Shown piece by piece: positions 28,473-36,952 of a DNA stretch of 64,000 nucleotides (its first letter is position 1; every line of letters starts with the position of its first letter). The position numbers and the translations under genes were made by a program. The stretch comes from Tritrichomonas musculus (lineage: Eukaryota; Parabasalia; Tritrichomonadida; Tritrichomonadidae): contig JAPFFF010000056.1 of the NCBI GenBank assembly GCA_039105265.1, positions 124,001 through 188,000 of the forward strand, in the 5' to 3' direction. The notes beneath the pieces are model-generated. The model worked only from the letters and a program-made list of their open reading frames with translations, was not told the DNA's origin and made no database searches.

Positions 28473-28853
28473 ATGAAAGTAATTAATGAAGTACAAGAAG
28501 AAACAAAATCTTTTAAATCTATTATTGAGTTCGATGCTTACTATCGTGATCACAAAGAAGAAATGGAGAAACAAACTACACAACTCTTGAATAAGCTTTA
28601 CAAGATTGAAGTACCTGATGGAAGTGTCTATAGAATCACTAAGAAAAATTGTAACAAAGTTGACGGTAAAATTAAAGGTGGTGAAGTGTGTTTGAAGAAA
28701 GTAACTGTTCAGAAAGACGATGAACAACCTTTATGGGAAATCGCTATCGAGTCTGTCAAAGCTGATATTGCAAGTATGAAAGCAAAGATAGAGGAAATAA
28801 AGAATGCTGTAAATGCTGTTGTTAAAGTAATTAATGAACTACAAAAATATTAA
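28473..28853 (+). CDS. Conserved protein with C-terminal coiled coil (M3)
   Basis: 126 residues, homologue of 3808-4269 and 36136-36612. Conserved FKSIIEFDAYYRDHKEEM, LLNKLYKIEVPDGSVYRITKK and GGEVCLKKV, then a shorter coiled coil (SVKADIASMKAKIEEIK). It follows the amphipathic gene by 36 bp on the same strand. Unknown function. Confidence 0.7.
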   Translation: MKVINEVQEETKSFKSIIEFDAYYRDHKEEMEKQTTQLLNKLYKIEVPDGSVYRITKKNCNKVDGKIKGGEVCLKKVTVQKDDEQPLWEIAIESVKADIASMKAKIEEIKNAVNAVVKVINELQKY

Positions 28854-28862
28854 TGAGGTTTT

Positions 28863-29465
28863 TTAGTCAAGAGAATGCTGGTGCTTGAAACGATTGATGC
28901 ATACACTAACTTGTTTATTATTACTGTCTCTCATTGCGATGAATCGCGTATTCTTCTTAGTAGTATTGATATGCATAATTCTATAAAGTGTATCAGTCAT
29001 TTTGCTATAAAATACCTCTTCATCATTCTCATTATGATAGTAATAATATTTGTTTTCTTCAAATTCATGACGCTCTGTACGAGTGTTATAAAACAATACC
29101 TTTATTGCTTCATCTGGTATATCATCAACAAATTCGTATTGGATTCCTTTATTAGATGATTTATTGAAATTGTTAGTAGAATTTGATACCCACCTAATGT
29201 TCTCTATTCTATTATCAGTTCTATCATGATTGATATGATCAACAAAAGATAAGTTGTTTGGATTATCAATGAATTGTGAAGCAACTAACCGGTGCTTTAG
29301 AAATGTTTTTCTATTAAGAGTAACTATTAAATAACCATCACTTTTTCTTAATGTTTCACTACATACATGATGATTGTCTTTCCTTCTAATGGTATGTGGA
29401 TATGTTGTCAATATTTCATAGTCCTCATGATTGACAAGTGTAACAAATTCTGATATTTCTGTCAT
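28863..29465 (-). CDS. HNH endonuclease-type protein with C-terminal domain (M3)
   Basis: 200 residues. The HNH core is LVASQFIDNPNNLSFVDHINHDRTDNRIENIRW, here quoted as VDHINHDRTDN and IENIRW. The N-terminal part (VNHEDYEILTTYPHTIRRKDN) resembles NUMOD-type DNA-binding segments. The C-terminal domain (YEFVDDIPDEAIKVLFY, FEENKYYYYHNE, INRFKHQH) is shared with 38957-39565 of M4 but absent from the M1 HNH gene. Likely a nicking or homing-type nuclease carried by the element. Confidence 0.8.
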   Translation of the reverse strand: MTEISEFVTLVNHEDYEILTTYPHTIRRKDNHHVCSETLRKSDGYLIVTLNRKTFLKHRLVASQFIDNPNNLSFVDHINHDRTDNRIENIRWVSNSTNNFNKSSNKGIQYEFVDDIPDEAIKVLFYNTRTERHEFEENKYYYYHNENDEEVFYSKMTDTLYRIMHINTTKKNTRFIAMRDSNNKQVSVCINRFKHQHSLD

Positions 29466-29517
29466 TTGTATTTTGTGTAAATATTAAATATATGAAAAAT
29501 AAATTAAATTTTCACTT

Positions 29518-29751
29518 TTAGAAATTGTTCATCGAAATTGTTGAATGGTTTAGTGTAAGCAAATGATAATTCAGTGGCTTTGTTGTTTTTGCTGGTGGTT
29601 CATGATTAATATTACCTTTCTCCTCATACTTCTTAACCGTTGGCTGTGAATTAATTCTTGTCCTTTCTTTTTGTTGTTTGAGTCTCTGTTTGTCAAAATG
29701 ATTTTGATGTTTGTCATCATGTAAGGTTCTCCTTTGTTCATAATTACTCAT
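29518..29751 (-). CDS. Small conserved basic protein (M3)
   Basis: About 77 residues from the ATG at MSNYEQRRTLHDDK, chosen because the M4 homologue begins MSAINQMRTVHDDK; a longer upstream reading would overlap the divergent coiled-coil gene. Conserved RLKQQKERTRINSQPTVKKY, HEPPAKTTK, LNHS. Divergently paired with the coiled-coil gene, 15 bp apart. Unknown function. Confidence 0.65.
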   Translation of the reverse strand: MSNYEQRRTLHDDKHQNHFDKQRLKQQKERTRINSQPTVKKYEEKGNINHEPPAKTTKPLNYHLLTLNHSTISMNNF

Positions 29752-29766
29752 TTTAATAGTAAGTAA

Positions 29767-30000
29767 ATGACAGATTTGAACGAATATAAGAAGGAAATAC
29801 CTCAATTGAAGCAAATAAAGCGATCATTGAAAGAAAGAGTATATGAAACCAAGCAGCATCTTAATAATGTAAAAACAGGAATGTTGGGTTCAAATGGATT
29901 AGCCATTAGAGAAAGCCTTATAGAAGACATCAATTCATTGAAAGAAAAAGTAGCCAAACTTGAAACTGAACTAAGAGAACTAACCAATAATGAACAATAG
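29767..30000 (+). CDS. Small coiled-coil protein (M3)
   Basis: 77 residues: MTDLNEYKKEIPQLKQIKRS, NNVKTGMLGSNGLAIRESL, then a heptad helix (SLKEKVAKLETELRELT). Very close to the M1 and M4 proteins. Directly followed by the Pro/Gln-rich gene. Confidence 0.7.
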   Translation: MTDLNEYKKEIPQLKQIKRSLKERVYETKQHLNNVKTGMLGSNGLAIRESLIEDINSLKEKVAKLETELRELTNNEQ

Positions 30001-30019
30001 ATGTTTTAATCACATTGAA

Positions 30020-30577
30020 ATGTCAAACGTATTGCATAGAGCAAGAATCTTATCAAGTGAAAACGATAGTAGTTGTAAACAAGAACAAAACACTAATGTG
30101 AATATAAAAATAAAACCACCACAGTACCCTAATGTTCCTCCTTTACAGACTTACGCAAGTGTACAACCTCAAGAAAGAAACATAAATTTTACTCCAGTTG
30201 GGGAGAGTGTTCAATCTCCATTACAACCACAAATAAGTCTTCTTACAAACGAACTTGAGAACATGGAAATCAAAAACAAATTCCTTGAAACATTGTTAAA
30301 CATTTATGAACTTAATCCCCTTAAAGTTAACAACTATCTTGTTTGTCATAGTAATTCACTGATGGAACTAATAAAAATCTTAACAAGAGCTGACAAAGTC
30401 GAGCTGGTCATAGATGAAGAAGAAGGTTGTACAGGCTGCTTATCAAATACAAAGTACATGAAAATACAACGAATATTAGTTACCAAAGATGATAAAGCAT
30501 TAGATTTAAAAATATGTTTTAATGATATTTATAGTCAGTTAGTAAGATACGGAATTTCAACTAAAATGTGTATCTAA
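30020..30577 (+). CDS. Conserved protein with Pro/Gln-rich N-terminus (M3)
   Basis: 185 residues from MSNVLHRARILSS. A disordered Pro/Gln-rich region (to about 75), then the conserved C-terminal domain (IKNKFLETLLNIYELNPLKV, ADKVELVIDEEEGCTGC, RILVTKDDK, QLVRYGIS). This copy lacks the palindrome-bearing stretches of the M1 gene. Upstream of the membrane peptide and ATPase. Function unknown. Confidence 0.7.
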   Translation: MSNVLHRARILSSENDSSCKQEQNTNVNIKIKPPQYPNVPPLQTYASVQPQERNINFTPVGESVQSPLQPQISLLTNELENMEIKNKFLETLLNIYELNPLKVNNYLVCHSNSLMELIKILTRADKVELVIDEEEGCTGCLSNTKYMKIQRILVTKDDKALDLKICFNDIYSQLVRYGISTKMCI

Positions 30578-30613
30578 AAAGCAGATCTATATTTTTGTTT
30601 TCACTGCACTAAA

Positions 30614-30733
30614 ATGATAATTGAGTTACTATTAGGTGTTATTGTTGTTGAACTAAGTGTAATAATTATTGGATTTACTTATGAATATGAACCAAAGCTC
30701 ACTGAAGAAATGAGAGCAAGAATATACTCATAA
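30614..30733 (+). CDS. Small single-span membrane protein (M3)
   Basis: 39 residues, too short for ordinary gene finding. One hydrophobic helix (IIELLLGVIVVELSVIIIGF), then an acidic tail PKLTEEMRARIYS. The M4 protein at 54744-54875 has the same plan and ends ELSEEIRTKMYS. Conservation of the tail in separate elements shows it is a real gene. Small membrane proteins of membrane-containing viruses are a loose parallel. Confidence 0.65.
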   Translation: MIIELLLGVIVVELSVIIIGFTYEYEPKLTEEMRARIYS

Positions 30734-30758
30734 GTAATACAATTCTGATGAGAATGAA

Positions 30759-31616
30759 ATGAAACCAACACAATTCTATTATCATTCTGATTCTAGTGAT
30801 TATGAAGATGATGTAATAATGATGCCACAGCCTTTTAATATTGATGCTGCTATGTCTGCTGCATATAAACGTAATGAAGGAAAAATAATGTCTGAATCAA
30901 TACGGCCAATTGCTGTTGATATCTATTCATGGTATAATTCTCTCAATATTCTGGTTGGTCCTCAAGGTAAAGGAAAGACACATGTAATGCTACGTGACAT
31001 CATTCAAATATCTCGTTTACCTAAAGAAAACAGCTTTCATTTAATAGTTTATATCAGCAAGAATGGTAGTATTAATGACTCTACTTTTGAAGCACAGCAA
31101 GAATTGATTCAATTACCTATTCATGTTGTTTCTGATGCTAATGCTGAAAAATATTTGAAAGAACTTGATTTGTGGAAAGAATTGTATGATCGGTATAGTA
31201 CAGCTCCACGAATAACAATAGATAATGACAAACTTCAACAAATGTTTGAGTTCCTGCGTATTAACAAACTCGGTAAACCAAATCAGCCATTGAACACTAT
31301 CATTCTTTGCGAAGACTTTGTTAGGAGTAAGTTATTGAAATCATCATATTTTACCAACTACATTACACAACTTCGTCATAAACATTCAATAGTTTACATA
31401 AATGTACAATTCTTCAAGTCAATACCAACTGACTACAAAAATAATGCAACAACTTTCTTCATCTTCTCTGGGTTCTCTCGCCAAAAGATGCAATATATTT
31501 ATCAACAAGTTCCAATGCCAGTTGAATTTGAAGAATTATGGCATTATTACATGAAGATGAGGAATCATGACTTTATTATGATCAATGTTCGTACAAGTAA
31601 TATTAGCTTTATATAA
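30759..31616 (+). CDS. FtsK/HerA (A32)-type packaging ATPase (M3)
   Basis: 285 residues, open. Walker A GPQGKGKT (67-74), Walker B-like NTIILCEDF (about 185), then QLRHKHSIVYINVQFFKSIP and FFIFSGFSRQ, the A32-type sensor region. Acidic N-terminus. Expected genome-packaging motor. 3' end overlaps the convergent 150-residue gene by 8 bp. Confidence 0.9.
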   Translation: MKPTQFYYHSDSSDYEDDVIMMPQPFNIDAAMSAAYKRNEGKIMSESIRPIAVDIYSWYNSLNILVGPQGKGKTHVMLRDIIQISRLPKENSFHLIVYISKNGSINDSTFEAQQELIQLPIHVVSDANAEKYLKELDLWKELYDRYSTAPRITIDNDKLQQMFEFLRINKLGKPNQPLNTIILCEDFVRSKLLKSSYFTNYITQLRHKHSIVYINVQFFKSIPTDYKNNATTFFIFSGFSRQKMQYIYQQVPMPVEFEELWHYYMKMRNHDFIMINVRTSNISFI

Positions 31617-32058
31617 TTAAATCTTGATGCTTTCCTACAAATAATTCTGGTTCAGGTACATTATATTTTTGTCTTAGTTCTTTAATTTTGTTTCTTGTAG
31701 ACATACTTGTTCTCTCTAAACTGTAATTATAATAATCATTTCCTTTGTATTCTTGTGGTTCTGTATTACCATTTATGAAGAATTCTTGTGTCTTCATCGA
31801 AAGCCTTCTTCGTAAGTTTGTGGTAATTGTTATGTTCTCTAATCCTATTTCTGTGATCTTATCAGGATAAATCGTCATAGTTTCACTAATAGTGTTCTTA
31901 AGACTTATGTACAATACTTTTGCACGAAAACTGTTTGTATTCATCATTAGAGGAAACTTTTCACATAATATTGAGAAATCACAATTACGATACTTTTCTG
32001 GCTCCGGTAATACAGATATGAGGGTGTTTATATAATCATAGACCTTTGGTGCTTTCAT
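31609..32058 (-). CDS. Conserved Maverick protein, unknown (M3)
   Basis: About 149 residues from MKAPKVYDYINTLISVLP, the start matching M4 (MTTPKVYDYINSLIDML). Shared blocks as in the M1 copy: CDFSILCEKFP, VLYISL, TTNLRRRL, YYNYSLER, LRQKYNVPEPELF. Upstream T-rich run (TTTTTTATTC) close to the ATG. Unknown function; always at the ATPase-side edge of the element. Confidence 0.7.
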   Translation of the reverse strand: MKAPKVYDYINTLISVLPEPEKYRNCDFSILCEKFPLMMNTNSFRAKVLYISLKNTISETMTIYPDKITEIGLENITITTNLRRRLSMKTQEFFINGNTEPQEYKGNDYYNYSLERTSMSTRNKIKELRQKYNVPEPELFVGKHQDLII

Positions 32059-32083
32059 GTTTTGTGAAATGTGAATAAAAAAT

Positions 32084-32764
32084 AAATACAAAAATAATAA
32101 TCGCTTTTTTAATTAAATTTCCTGTACCTTATCAGTGTTTGGATTGAATTCATTCATGCATTTCTTTCCTTCATCAGTGTATTGGAAGAATTCGTATACC
32201 TCATCGTAAAACTTCTTTGGAAAGTGATATGGCATACCATAATCATCGTAATCACCAGTAAGCTCATCAATATAGTAATCAAATATTTCTCCATACTCAC
32301 GAAAAGCAGCATTTTCATCATGAAAAGATATGTATAAGTGATTCTGCTCTCTGAATATATCCATTTGTGCGTCTATAATAAAGGGTTCAACAACATCAAT
32401 AGCATCACGGTCACCATCAATGACTTTATCACAAATGTCAGCAAAAAGGTCGTACATAGGTGTTTTATATGTACGGAGTTGTTTAGCAGCATAATTAGCA
32501 AAGGCTTCCATTATATGTAGTGGAAATAAAAAATAAAAATAAAATTAATTTTGCAAATCTATCTAGCGTATCAAAACATAATGAGTTGATAAAGGGTTCC
32601 AGAAAATTATTCAAATGTATAGGTTGGTAATGGAAACACGACTAAAAACAATAACAAGTAAACATACCTGATTTTTTATACCTGAGCTTGTTGGCTTGCA
32701 AGGTATGATGGGCAAGGTACGAGTAAAATTATTAGATGGTCATCCCGCACAGACCATTACTACT
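32084..32764 (-). repeat. M3 right terminal inverted repeat, 681 bp
   Basis: Reverse complement of 12423-13103; ends CCATTACTACT. No difference noticed between the copies, which points to a recent insertion or recent end-correction. Confidence 0.95.
32113..32511 (-). CDS. TIR-encoded protein, right copy (M3)
   Basis: Second, identical copy of the 132-residue protein of 12676-13074, in mirror position. Two copies per element keep each other identical if the ends are copied from one another during replication (inference). Confidence 0.75.
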   Translation of the reverse strand: MEAFANYAAKQLRTYKTPMYDLFADICDKVIDGDRDAIDVVEPFIIDAQMDIFREQNHLYISFHDENAAFREYGEIFDYYIDELTGDYDDYGMPYHFPKKFYDEVYEFFQYTDEGKKCMNEFNPNTDKVQEI

Positions 32765-32770
32765 TACCAA
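32765..32770. repeat. Target site duplication of M3, right copy
   Basis: TACCAA, matching 12417-12422. Confidence 0.9.
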
Positions 32771-34332
32771 CACTCATCAACGATGAACGTGAATATTATT
32801 CAATAAGAAATGCTATCACAGGAGGACTCTCTAATGTAATGCATCGAGTAAACATTAAAGATGAGACTCATATTAATAAATTTCGCTATATTGACAATAA
32901 AGGAGTTTTGTCATATGATACTTCTAATGTTCAATCTCATGTTGTTGGTATCGATTTTAATTCTTTGTATCCATCATCATTCTCATCTTGTAAACATGAA
33001 TTTAATAAGTATCATGGAGGTATAATGTATATGCCTGGAGCATTTATTAGACGAATTGATGTTAAAGATAAAGCTTCAAAAAAGAGATGCCTCGATATCA
33101 TAACAAACTCATCAAGATTCTCAAATAAACCATCATATTTGTTCTACGCTGAAGTTAAACTAAAATGTCCCACCTCAAAAATAAACTATTTTATCAATTT
33201 ACCTCCTGTGTTTCGCAATATCAATATCAAAAACGATGAATCAACAATTGGCACTTATATGTACAATTACATGAAAACAAATAAATTAACTTCTACAGAT
33301 ATGGAAGAACGCAAGCTTACAATGCTTCTTGATACTCATGATGAATACATGATTTTCTCAAATTATTATCTCTGGTTTCTGTTAGACCACGGATTGATTA
33401 TTGATGATGTTAAATCTGTTTCACAATATGAAGCTCATACAGGATTTAATGAATTTGTTAGCACTTTTATGCAAAAACGTCAGGATATTATTAGTGGTGT
33501 TAGTAAAGGGAATGAGAAATTTTATAAAATATCTATGAACGGTTCATATGGATATGATGGTATGAACTCTGAGAAATTCAGTAAAGTCAAGATATGTGAT
33601 GCAAATAAAGCTTATCAATATATCATCTCTCAAACTTATATGGGTGGAGCACAATTAAGTGATAATACATTTTTAATTCAACAATCACCCAAATCATATC
33701 ATTGCAATACATGCATTCAAGAATCATTGTGGACTCTTGATAACGCAAAGTTTTGGTATCTCACATTTTATTACGATTTTATGAATAATTGTTTTGATAT
33801 GGATAGACTACATTTTATAGAGGGTGATACTGATTCAGCATATTTTGCAGTTGCTGGGAACCCAAATGAAGGCCCTGAACAATTATTTGATTACGTTATT
33901 AAAAACAAAGAGTTCTACGACAAGAATGTATATAAATTCATGCCTAACCCATCAATCAACACTATTCAAGACGAAAAAAAGATATTGGGATGTGCCATTG
34001 AAAAATATGGTGAAAACATGATAGCTCTTGCACCTAAATGTTATACTATATTTAACAGTAATGGGCAAACCAAATCACTCAAACTAAAAGGTGTATCTTT
34101 AAAGAAGAATCATATTGTGTCTTCCGATTACAAATCTATTATTGATAATCAATCAATTAAGCTTGGTAAGAATATAAATCTTCAGATGCAAAACAATAAA
34201 ATGAGTAAAATAACGGTAAACAAGAATGCTCTCACAGGATGTCATACAAAGATGATTGTTTTACCAAATCAATCATGCGCACCTTTTGTTAGTGGCTTAA
34301 CAGCGAATAATTATTTTATTAATTATAACTAA
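32765..34332 (+). pseudogene. pPolB, C-terminal piece split by M3 (M2)
   Basis: Polymerase half of the M2 pPolB, starting inside the gene right after the M3 target site. Pol A is GIDFNSLYPSSF, Pol B KISMNGSYGYDG, Pol C EGDTDSAYF, and the KxY motif is APKCYT, all as in M3. The first ATG is in MHRVNIKDETH, but no promoter-like T run precedes it, so expression by itself is doubtful. About 75% similar by eye to the M3 polymerase. Confidence 0.9.
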
Positions 34333-34357
34333 ATAGTTATTTTTTTATTCTTAACAA

Positions 34358-34792
34358 ATGACAAACGAAATAATAAGAAGAATCGATGATATAATAGCTG
34401 ATTTGTATACATTAAAATTATGGGTACATACTGAACAAAAAAAAGACAGTTCGTCTAATAGTGAACCACAAAGTGGTGAAGAGAATTCGTTAGAAGAACA
34501 TACAATTGACTTGCAAAGCAATACCAAAGCTAAAGCTTGTGAATGTGTAGCAGAACCTAGAAAAGTCATCCATAGACGAACAAACCGTTCATTCCCATTA
34601 AATAAATCAAAGAATCTCAATGATGAACAACGTAATAAAGTATTAGCATTTGCAAATGAAAATAAACAACTCATCTTGGATCAACCATCTGCTACAAGAA
34701 ATGAATTCCTTCAAAAGCTTGTTCGCGATAAATTGAATATTAATCTTTCTGCATACATGTCTTGTAAGATAATTACTATGCTCAGTATTTGA
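34358..34792 (+). CDS. Small post-polymerase protein (M2)
   Basis: 144 residues, homologue of 17524-17826. Conserved C-terminal block FPLNKSKNLNDEQRNKV, then LQKLVRDKLNINLSAYM. A middle stretch (DLQSNTKAKACECV) is encoded by the 32-nt palindrome unit also found in the M2 polymerase. T-rich run TTTTTTTATTC before the ATG. Function unknown. Confidence 0.7.
   Translation: MTNEIIRRIDDIIADLYTLKLWVHTEQKKDSSSNSEPQSGEENSLEEHTIDLQSNTKAKACECVAEPRKVIHRRTNRSFPLNKSKNLNDEQRNKVLAFANENKQLILDQPSATRNEFLQKLVRDKLNINLSAYMSCKIITMLSI
34511..34542 (+). repeat. 32-nt palindrome-bearing repeat, copy 2 (M2)
   Basis: 30 of 32 bases match 11642-11673. Core AAGCT-AA-AGCTT. In frame in the gene 34358-34792 and read in the same phase as copy 1. 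Confidence 0.75.
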
Positions 34793-34815
34793 ATATGCGC
34801 ACGCTCTATTTAAAT

Positions 34816-34872
34816 CTATGATTTGAATACAGCAAGCGTTTTATCATCTATTATTGCAGTGATAACCCCCAC
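34816..34872 (-). pseudogene. Fibre-like gene, 3' tip only (M2)
   Basis: The last 18 codons and stop of a fibre-like gene (GVITAIIDDKTLAVFKS), matching the ends of the M3 and M4 fibre-like proteins. It stops at the M4 boundary. Gene order polymerase, small gene, fibre-like (reverse) is the same as in M3. Confidence 0.8.
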
Positions 34873-35773
34873 AGAGAGATAGGGTGGGCTTTTGGGCAGG
34901 GGATATAAAGTTTAAGTTGACGGTCGCCACTTTGAATTTATTATTCTTTGAATTTATATTTAATTTTTTATTTTGATTGAAATGAGTAAGTTGTATTACA
35001 TTTATGATTATTCTTTTGATATACCACGAATGCCAGAACCTGAAATGATGCCCAATGATGTTAAACGATTAAAATATTATCGTGAATATACATTTAATAA
35101 ACGATATTATTTTGTGAGTGAACGTGAAAGGATGATATATAGATATTACATACCTGAGGAATACCATCCAAGACCAGGTGAAAGAAGTTGGGACAAGATA
35201 TATCCAGAACATCCAAATGGTTTTGTTAAAGAAGTATACCACAAAACAAATAACAAATCAAAGTGTTTTGGAATGATTCCTGATAGTGATAGTAAAAAAC
35301 GAGTATCGTTGACATTGAATGAACAGAATTTAAAGCAATTTATAAAACAAAACACATACACTAATGAATATGAAGAAGAAGAAGAAGAAGATTTATAAAT
35401 GAATTGTTTTATTAATGTTTTATTTTTGGGCAGGGGATTAAAAAATGACCCCTCGTCATAGGGTTTACAGACCTCTATCATCGGCGCCATGACTCAAAAA
35501 ATCGCCACTTTTTCAAAATTAGCCCCTCATTTCATTCAAAAATCGGGTAGACACTTTTGAATCGTCATCTTTGAATCTTCATCTTTGAACTTGTTTAGTA
35601 GTATATATCAGTCGGTTTCCGTCGAGCTAAAGCCCGCCGTCAACACGACTAATGAACAAAAATAATATGAACTCATTTAATGATTACCATCAATTGATGT
35701 TTCATTTATTAGACAATTCATTTAATTCATTCTCAAGTTGATGCACTTTATTTTTGAGGCTGTTGATGTCTTC
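34873..35773 (+). repeat. M4 left terminal inverted repeat, 901 bp
   Basis: Matches the reverse complement of 56328-57228 with two differences noticed. Contains the gene 34982-35398 and reaches into the 3' end of the coiled-coil gene. The block TTTGGGCAGGGGAT occurs twice (34891-34904 and 35425-35438). The stretch 35399-35701 has no gene; it has CGCCACTTT-type repeats and GC-richer spots. Confidence 0.95.
34982..35398 (+). CDS. TIR-encoded protein, left copy (M4)
   Basis: 138 residues from the ATG at MSKLYYIYDYSFDIPRMP. Tyr/Arg-rich N-terminus, a middle HPRPGERSWDKIYPEHPNGF, and an acidic tail (EYEEEEEEDL). Copy two is on the opposite strand at 56703-57119 with two substitutions. Preceded by TAATTTTTTATTTTGATTG. 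Not clearly related to the M3 TIR protein. Unknown function. Confidence 0.75.
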   Translation: MSKLYYIYDYSFDIPRMPEPEMMPNDVKRLKYYREYTFNKRYYFVSERERMIYRYYIPEEYHPRPGERSWDKIYPEHPNGFVKEVYHKTNNKSKCFGMIPDSDSKKRVSLTLNEQNLKQFIKQNTYTNEYEEEEEEDL

Positions 35774-35929
35774 GATAAGAGATTCACGAACGGCAAGACC
35801 ATCAGAGCCCAACATTCCTGATTTGATATTGTTGAGACATTGTTTGTAATCATAACACTTTTCTTTTAATCCTCGTTTGATTCGTTTTAATTCTGGTATT
35901 TCTTTCTTGTATTCTGTTAGTTCACTCAT
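35702..35929 (-). CDS. Small coiled-coil protein (M4)
   Basis: 75 residues, close to the M1 and M3 proteins (MSELTEYKKEIPELKRIKRG; SLKNKVHQLENELNELSNK). Its last third lies inside the left TIR, so an orphan copy of its 3' end also sits in the right TIR at 56328-56398. Divergent from the small basic gene, 14 bp apart. Confidence 0.7.
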   Translation of the reverse strand: MSELTEYKKEIPELKRIKRGLKEKCYDYKQCLNNIKSGMLGSDGLAVRESLIEDINSLKNKVHQLENELNELSNK

Positions 35930-35943
35930 TTAATAACAATTAA

Positions 35944-36177
35944 ATGTCTGCTATTAATCAAATGAGAACCGTTCATGACGATAAGCATAAAAACCATTTT
36001 GATAGATTACAATTAACGATGCAAAAGAATAGAACAAAAATAAACTCAGCTCCGACAGTGAAATGTTATAATGAAAAAGGTAATGTATTTCATGAACCAC
36101 CTCCAAAAACGACTAAATCATTAAATCATCATGATTCACTTAATCATTCGGTGGTTGTCAGGAGCAACAACATTTAA
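35944..36177 (+). CDS. Small conserved basic protein (M4)
   Basis: 77 residues. MSAINQMRTVHDDKHKNHF, RLQLTMQKNRTKINSAPTVK, HEPPPKTTKSLNHHDSLNHS. Its 3' end overlaps the convergent gene by about 40 bp. Unknown function, conserved in M1 and M3. Confidence 0.65.
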   Translation: MSAINQMRTVHDDKHKNHFDRLQLTMQKNRTKINSAPTVKCYNEKGNVFHEPPPKTTKSLNHHDSLNHSVVVRSNNI

Positions 36178-36612
36178 AATGTATTCATTAATGACTTTTG
36201 ATTGTTGGTCAACAACATTTGAAAGCTTATTGATATGTTCTTCAAGTATTTTATTTTTGTTGTTCAATTGATTTATTAATTCATTGAGTTCGTTAATCGA
36301 TTCTTTCATTAATGATATATCAGCCTTGATGTTGTCGTTTTCGAGTGTTTTAGTGATTGTGTTCCCAACTTTCTTCAAATAAATGTCGCCGTTAAGTCTT
36401 TTACCGTCTGTACAATTTCGCTTAGTGATTTTGTATTCGTTGCCGTCATTAGTGATGATTTTATAAATCTTGTTCAAATAGTTAGTCGTTTGTGATTTCA
36501 TTTGCTCGATATTCTTTTGATAGAACAAATTGAACTCTTCAATTGATTTAAATACTTTTGATTCATTTACATTATCATTTATAACTTTAAGTTCATTAAT
36601 GTTTTCATTCAT
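36136..36612 (-). CDS. Conserved protein with C-terminal coiled coil (M4)
   Basis: 158 residues. FKSIEEFNLFYQKNIEQM, YLNKIYKIITNDGNEYKITK, GDIYLKKVG, then a long Asn/Leu coiled coil (ESINELNELINQLNNKNKIL). Homologue of 3808-4269 and 28473-28853. It follows the amphipathic gene on the same strand. Confidence 0.7.
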   Translation of the reverse strand: MNENINELKVINDNVNESKVFKSIEEFNLFYQKNIEQMKSQTTNYLNKIYKIITNDGNEYKITKRNCTDGKRLNGDIYLKKVGNTITKTLENDNIKADISLMKESINELNELINQLNNKNKILEEHINKLSNVVDQQSKVINEYILNVVAPDNHRMIK

Positions 36613-36648
36613 TTATAATTATATTAAATCATTATAATTCATTGTTTT

Positions 36649-36903
36649 TCATTTAACTTCATTCAATATTGATTTTCCAAATTTACCTACTTTGTCGACA
36701 GCATTTAATCCTGTATCAATTGCGTCAACTACTTGACCAACACCAGGAATGAATTGTGTGATTGGTTTGACTCTGTCCATGATTTGCTTTCCAACATCAA
36801 CAACTTTTGGAATTGCTTTAACTGCTTTCTGAGCGAATGATTTGACTTTACCGCCAATTGATTTAAATGCGTTCTTGATTTTGTTGAATATACCGACACC
36901 CAT
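36649..36903 (-). CDS. Small basic amphipathic protein, virion-type (M4)
   Basis: 84 residues. MGVGIFNKIKNAFKSIGGKV, FAQKAVKAIPKVVDVG, then VKPITQFIPGVGQVVDAID and FGKSILNEVK. The same plan in three elements, with Lys-rich amphipathic helix and central IPGVG, supports a conserved virion or membrane-active role (inference). Divergent from the capsid gene, 49 bp apart. Confidence 0.7.
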   Translation of the reverse strand: MGVGIFNKIKNAFKSIGGKVKSFAQKAVKAIPKVVDVGKQIMDRVKPITQFIPGVGQVVDAIDTGLNAVDKVGKFGKSILNEVK

Positions 36904-36952
36904 AATTTAATTAATGATAAAAGTGTTTTATTTCCTTTTTATTCAATCATAA

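Larger units (their letters stand above)
12423..32764. mobile_element. M3: complete nested Maverick/Polinton
   Basis: 20,342 bp with 681-bp TIRs, AG...CT ends and 6-bp duplication. Order: TIR gene, pPolB, small protein, fibre-like gene (reverse), large structural-type protein, Pro/Lys-rich protein, 109-residue protein, integrase, capsid, small amphipathic protein, coiled-coil protein, HNH, small basic protein, coiled coil, Pro/Gln-rich protein, membrane peptide, ATPase, 150-residue protein, TIR gene. TIRs read identical, so the insertion is young. One gene (fibre-like) is broken, in about four or five places; the others read open. Confidence 0.95.
32765..34872. mobile_element. M2, right part
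   Basis: Second half of the element split by M3: the polymerase C-terminal piece, the small post-polymerase gene, and the last codons of a fibre-like gene cut by the M4 junction. About three interruptions in M2 overall, counting M3 and the M4 junction. Confidence 0.75.

Noticed and set aside
34973-34981. Upstream start for the M4 TIR gene
   Set aside because: Again TTG; the following ATG is kept in both TIR copies and sits right after the T-rich signal.
35146-35490. 114-residue reading frame antisense in the M4 TIRs (also at 56611-56955)
   Set aside because: It lies over the TIR gene on the other strand, has a low-complexity Ser run from the poly-Glu codons, and no promoter-like T run precedes it.
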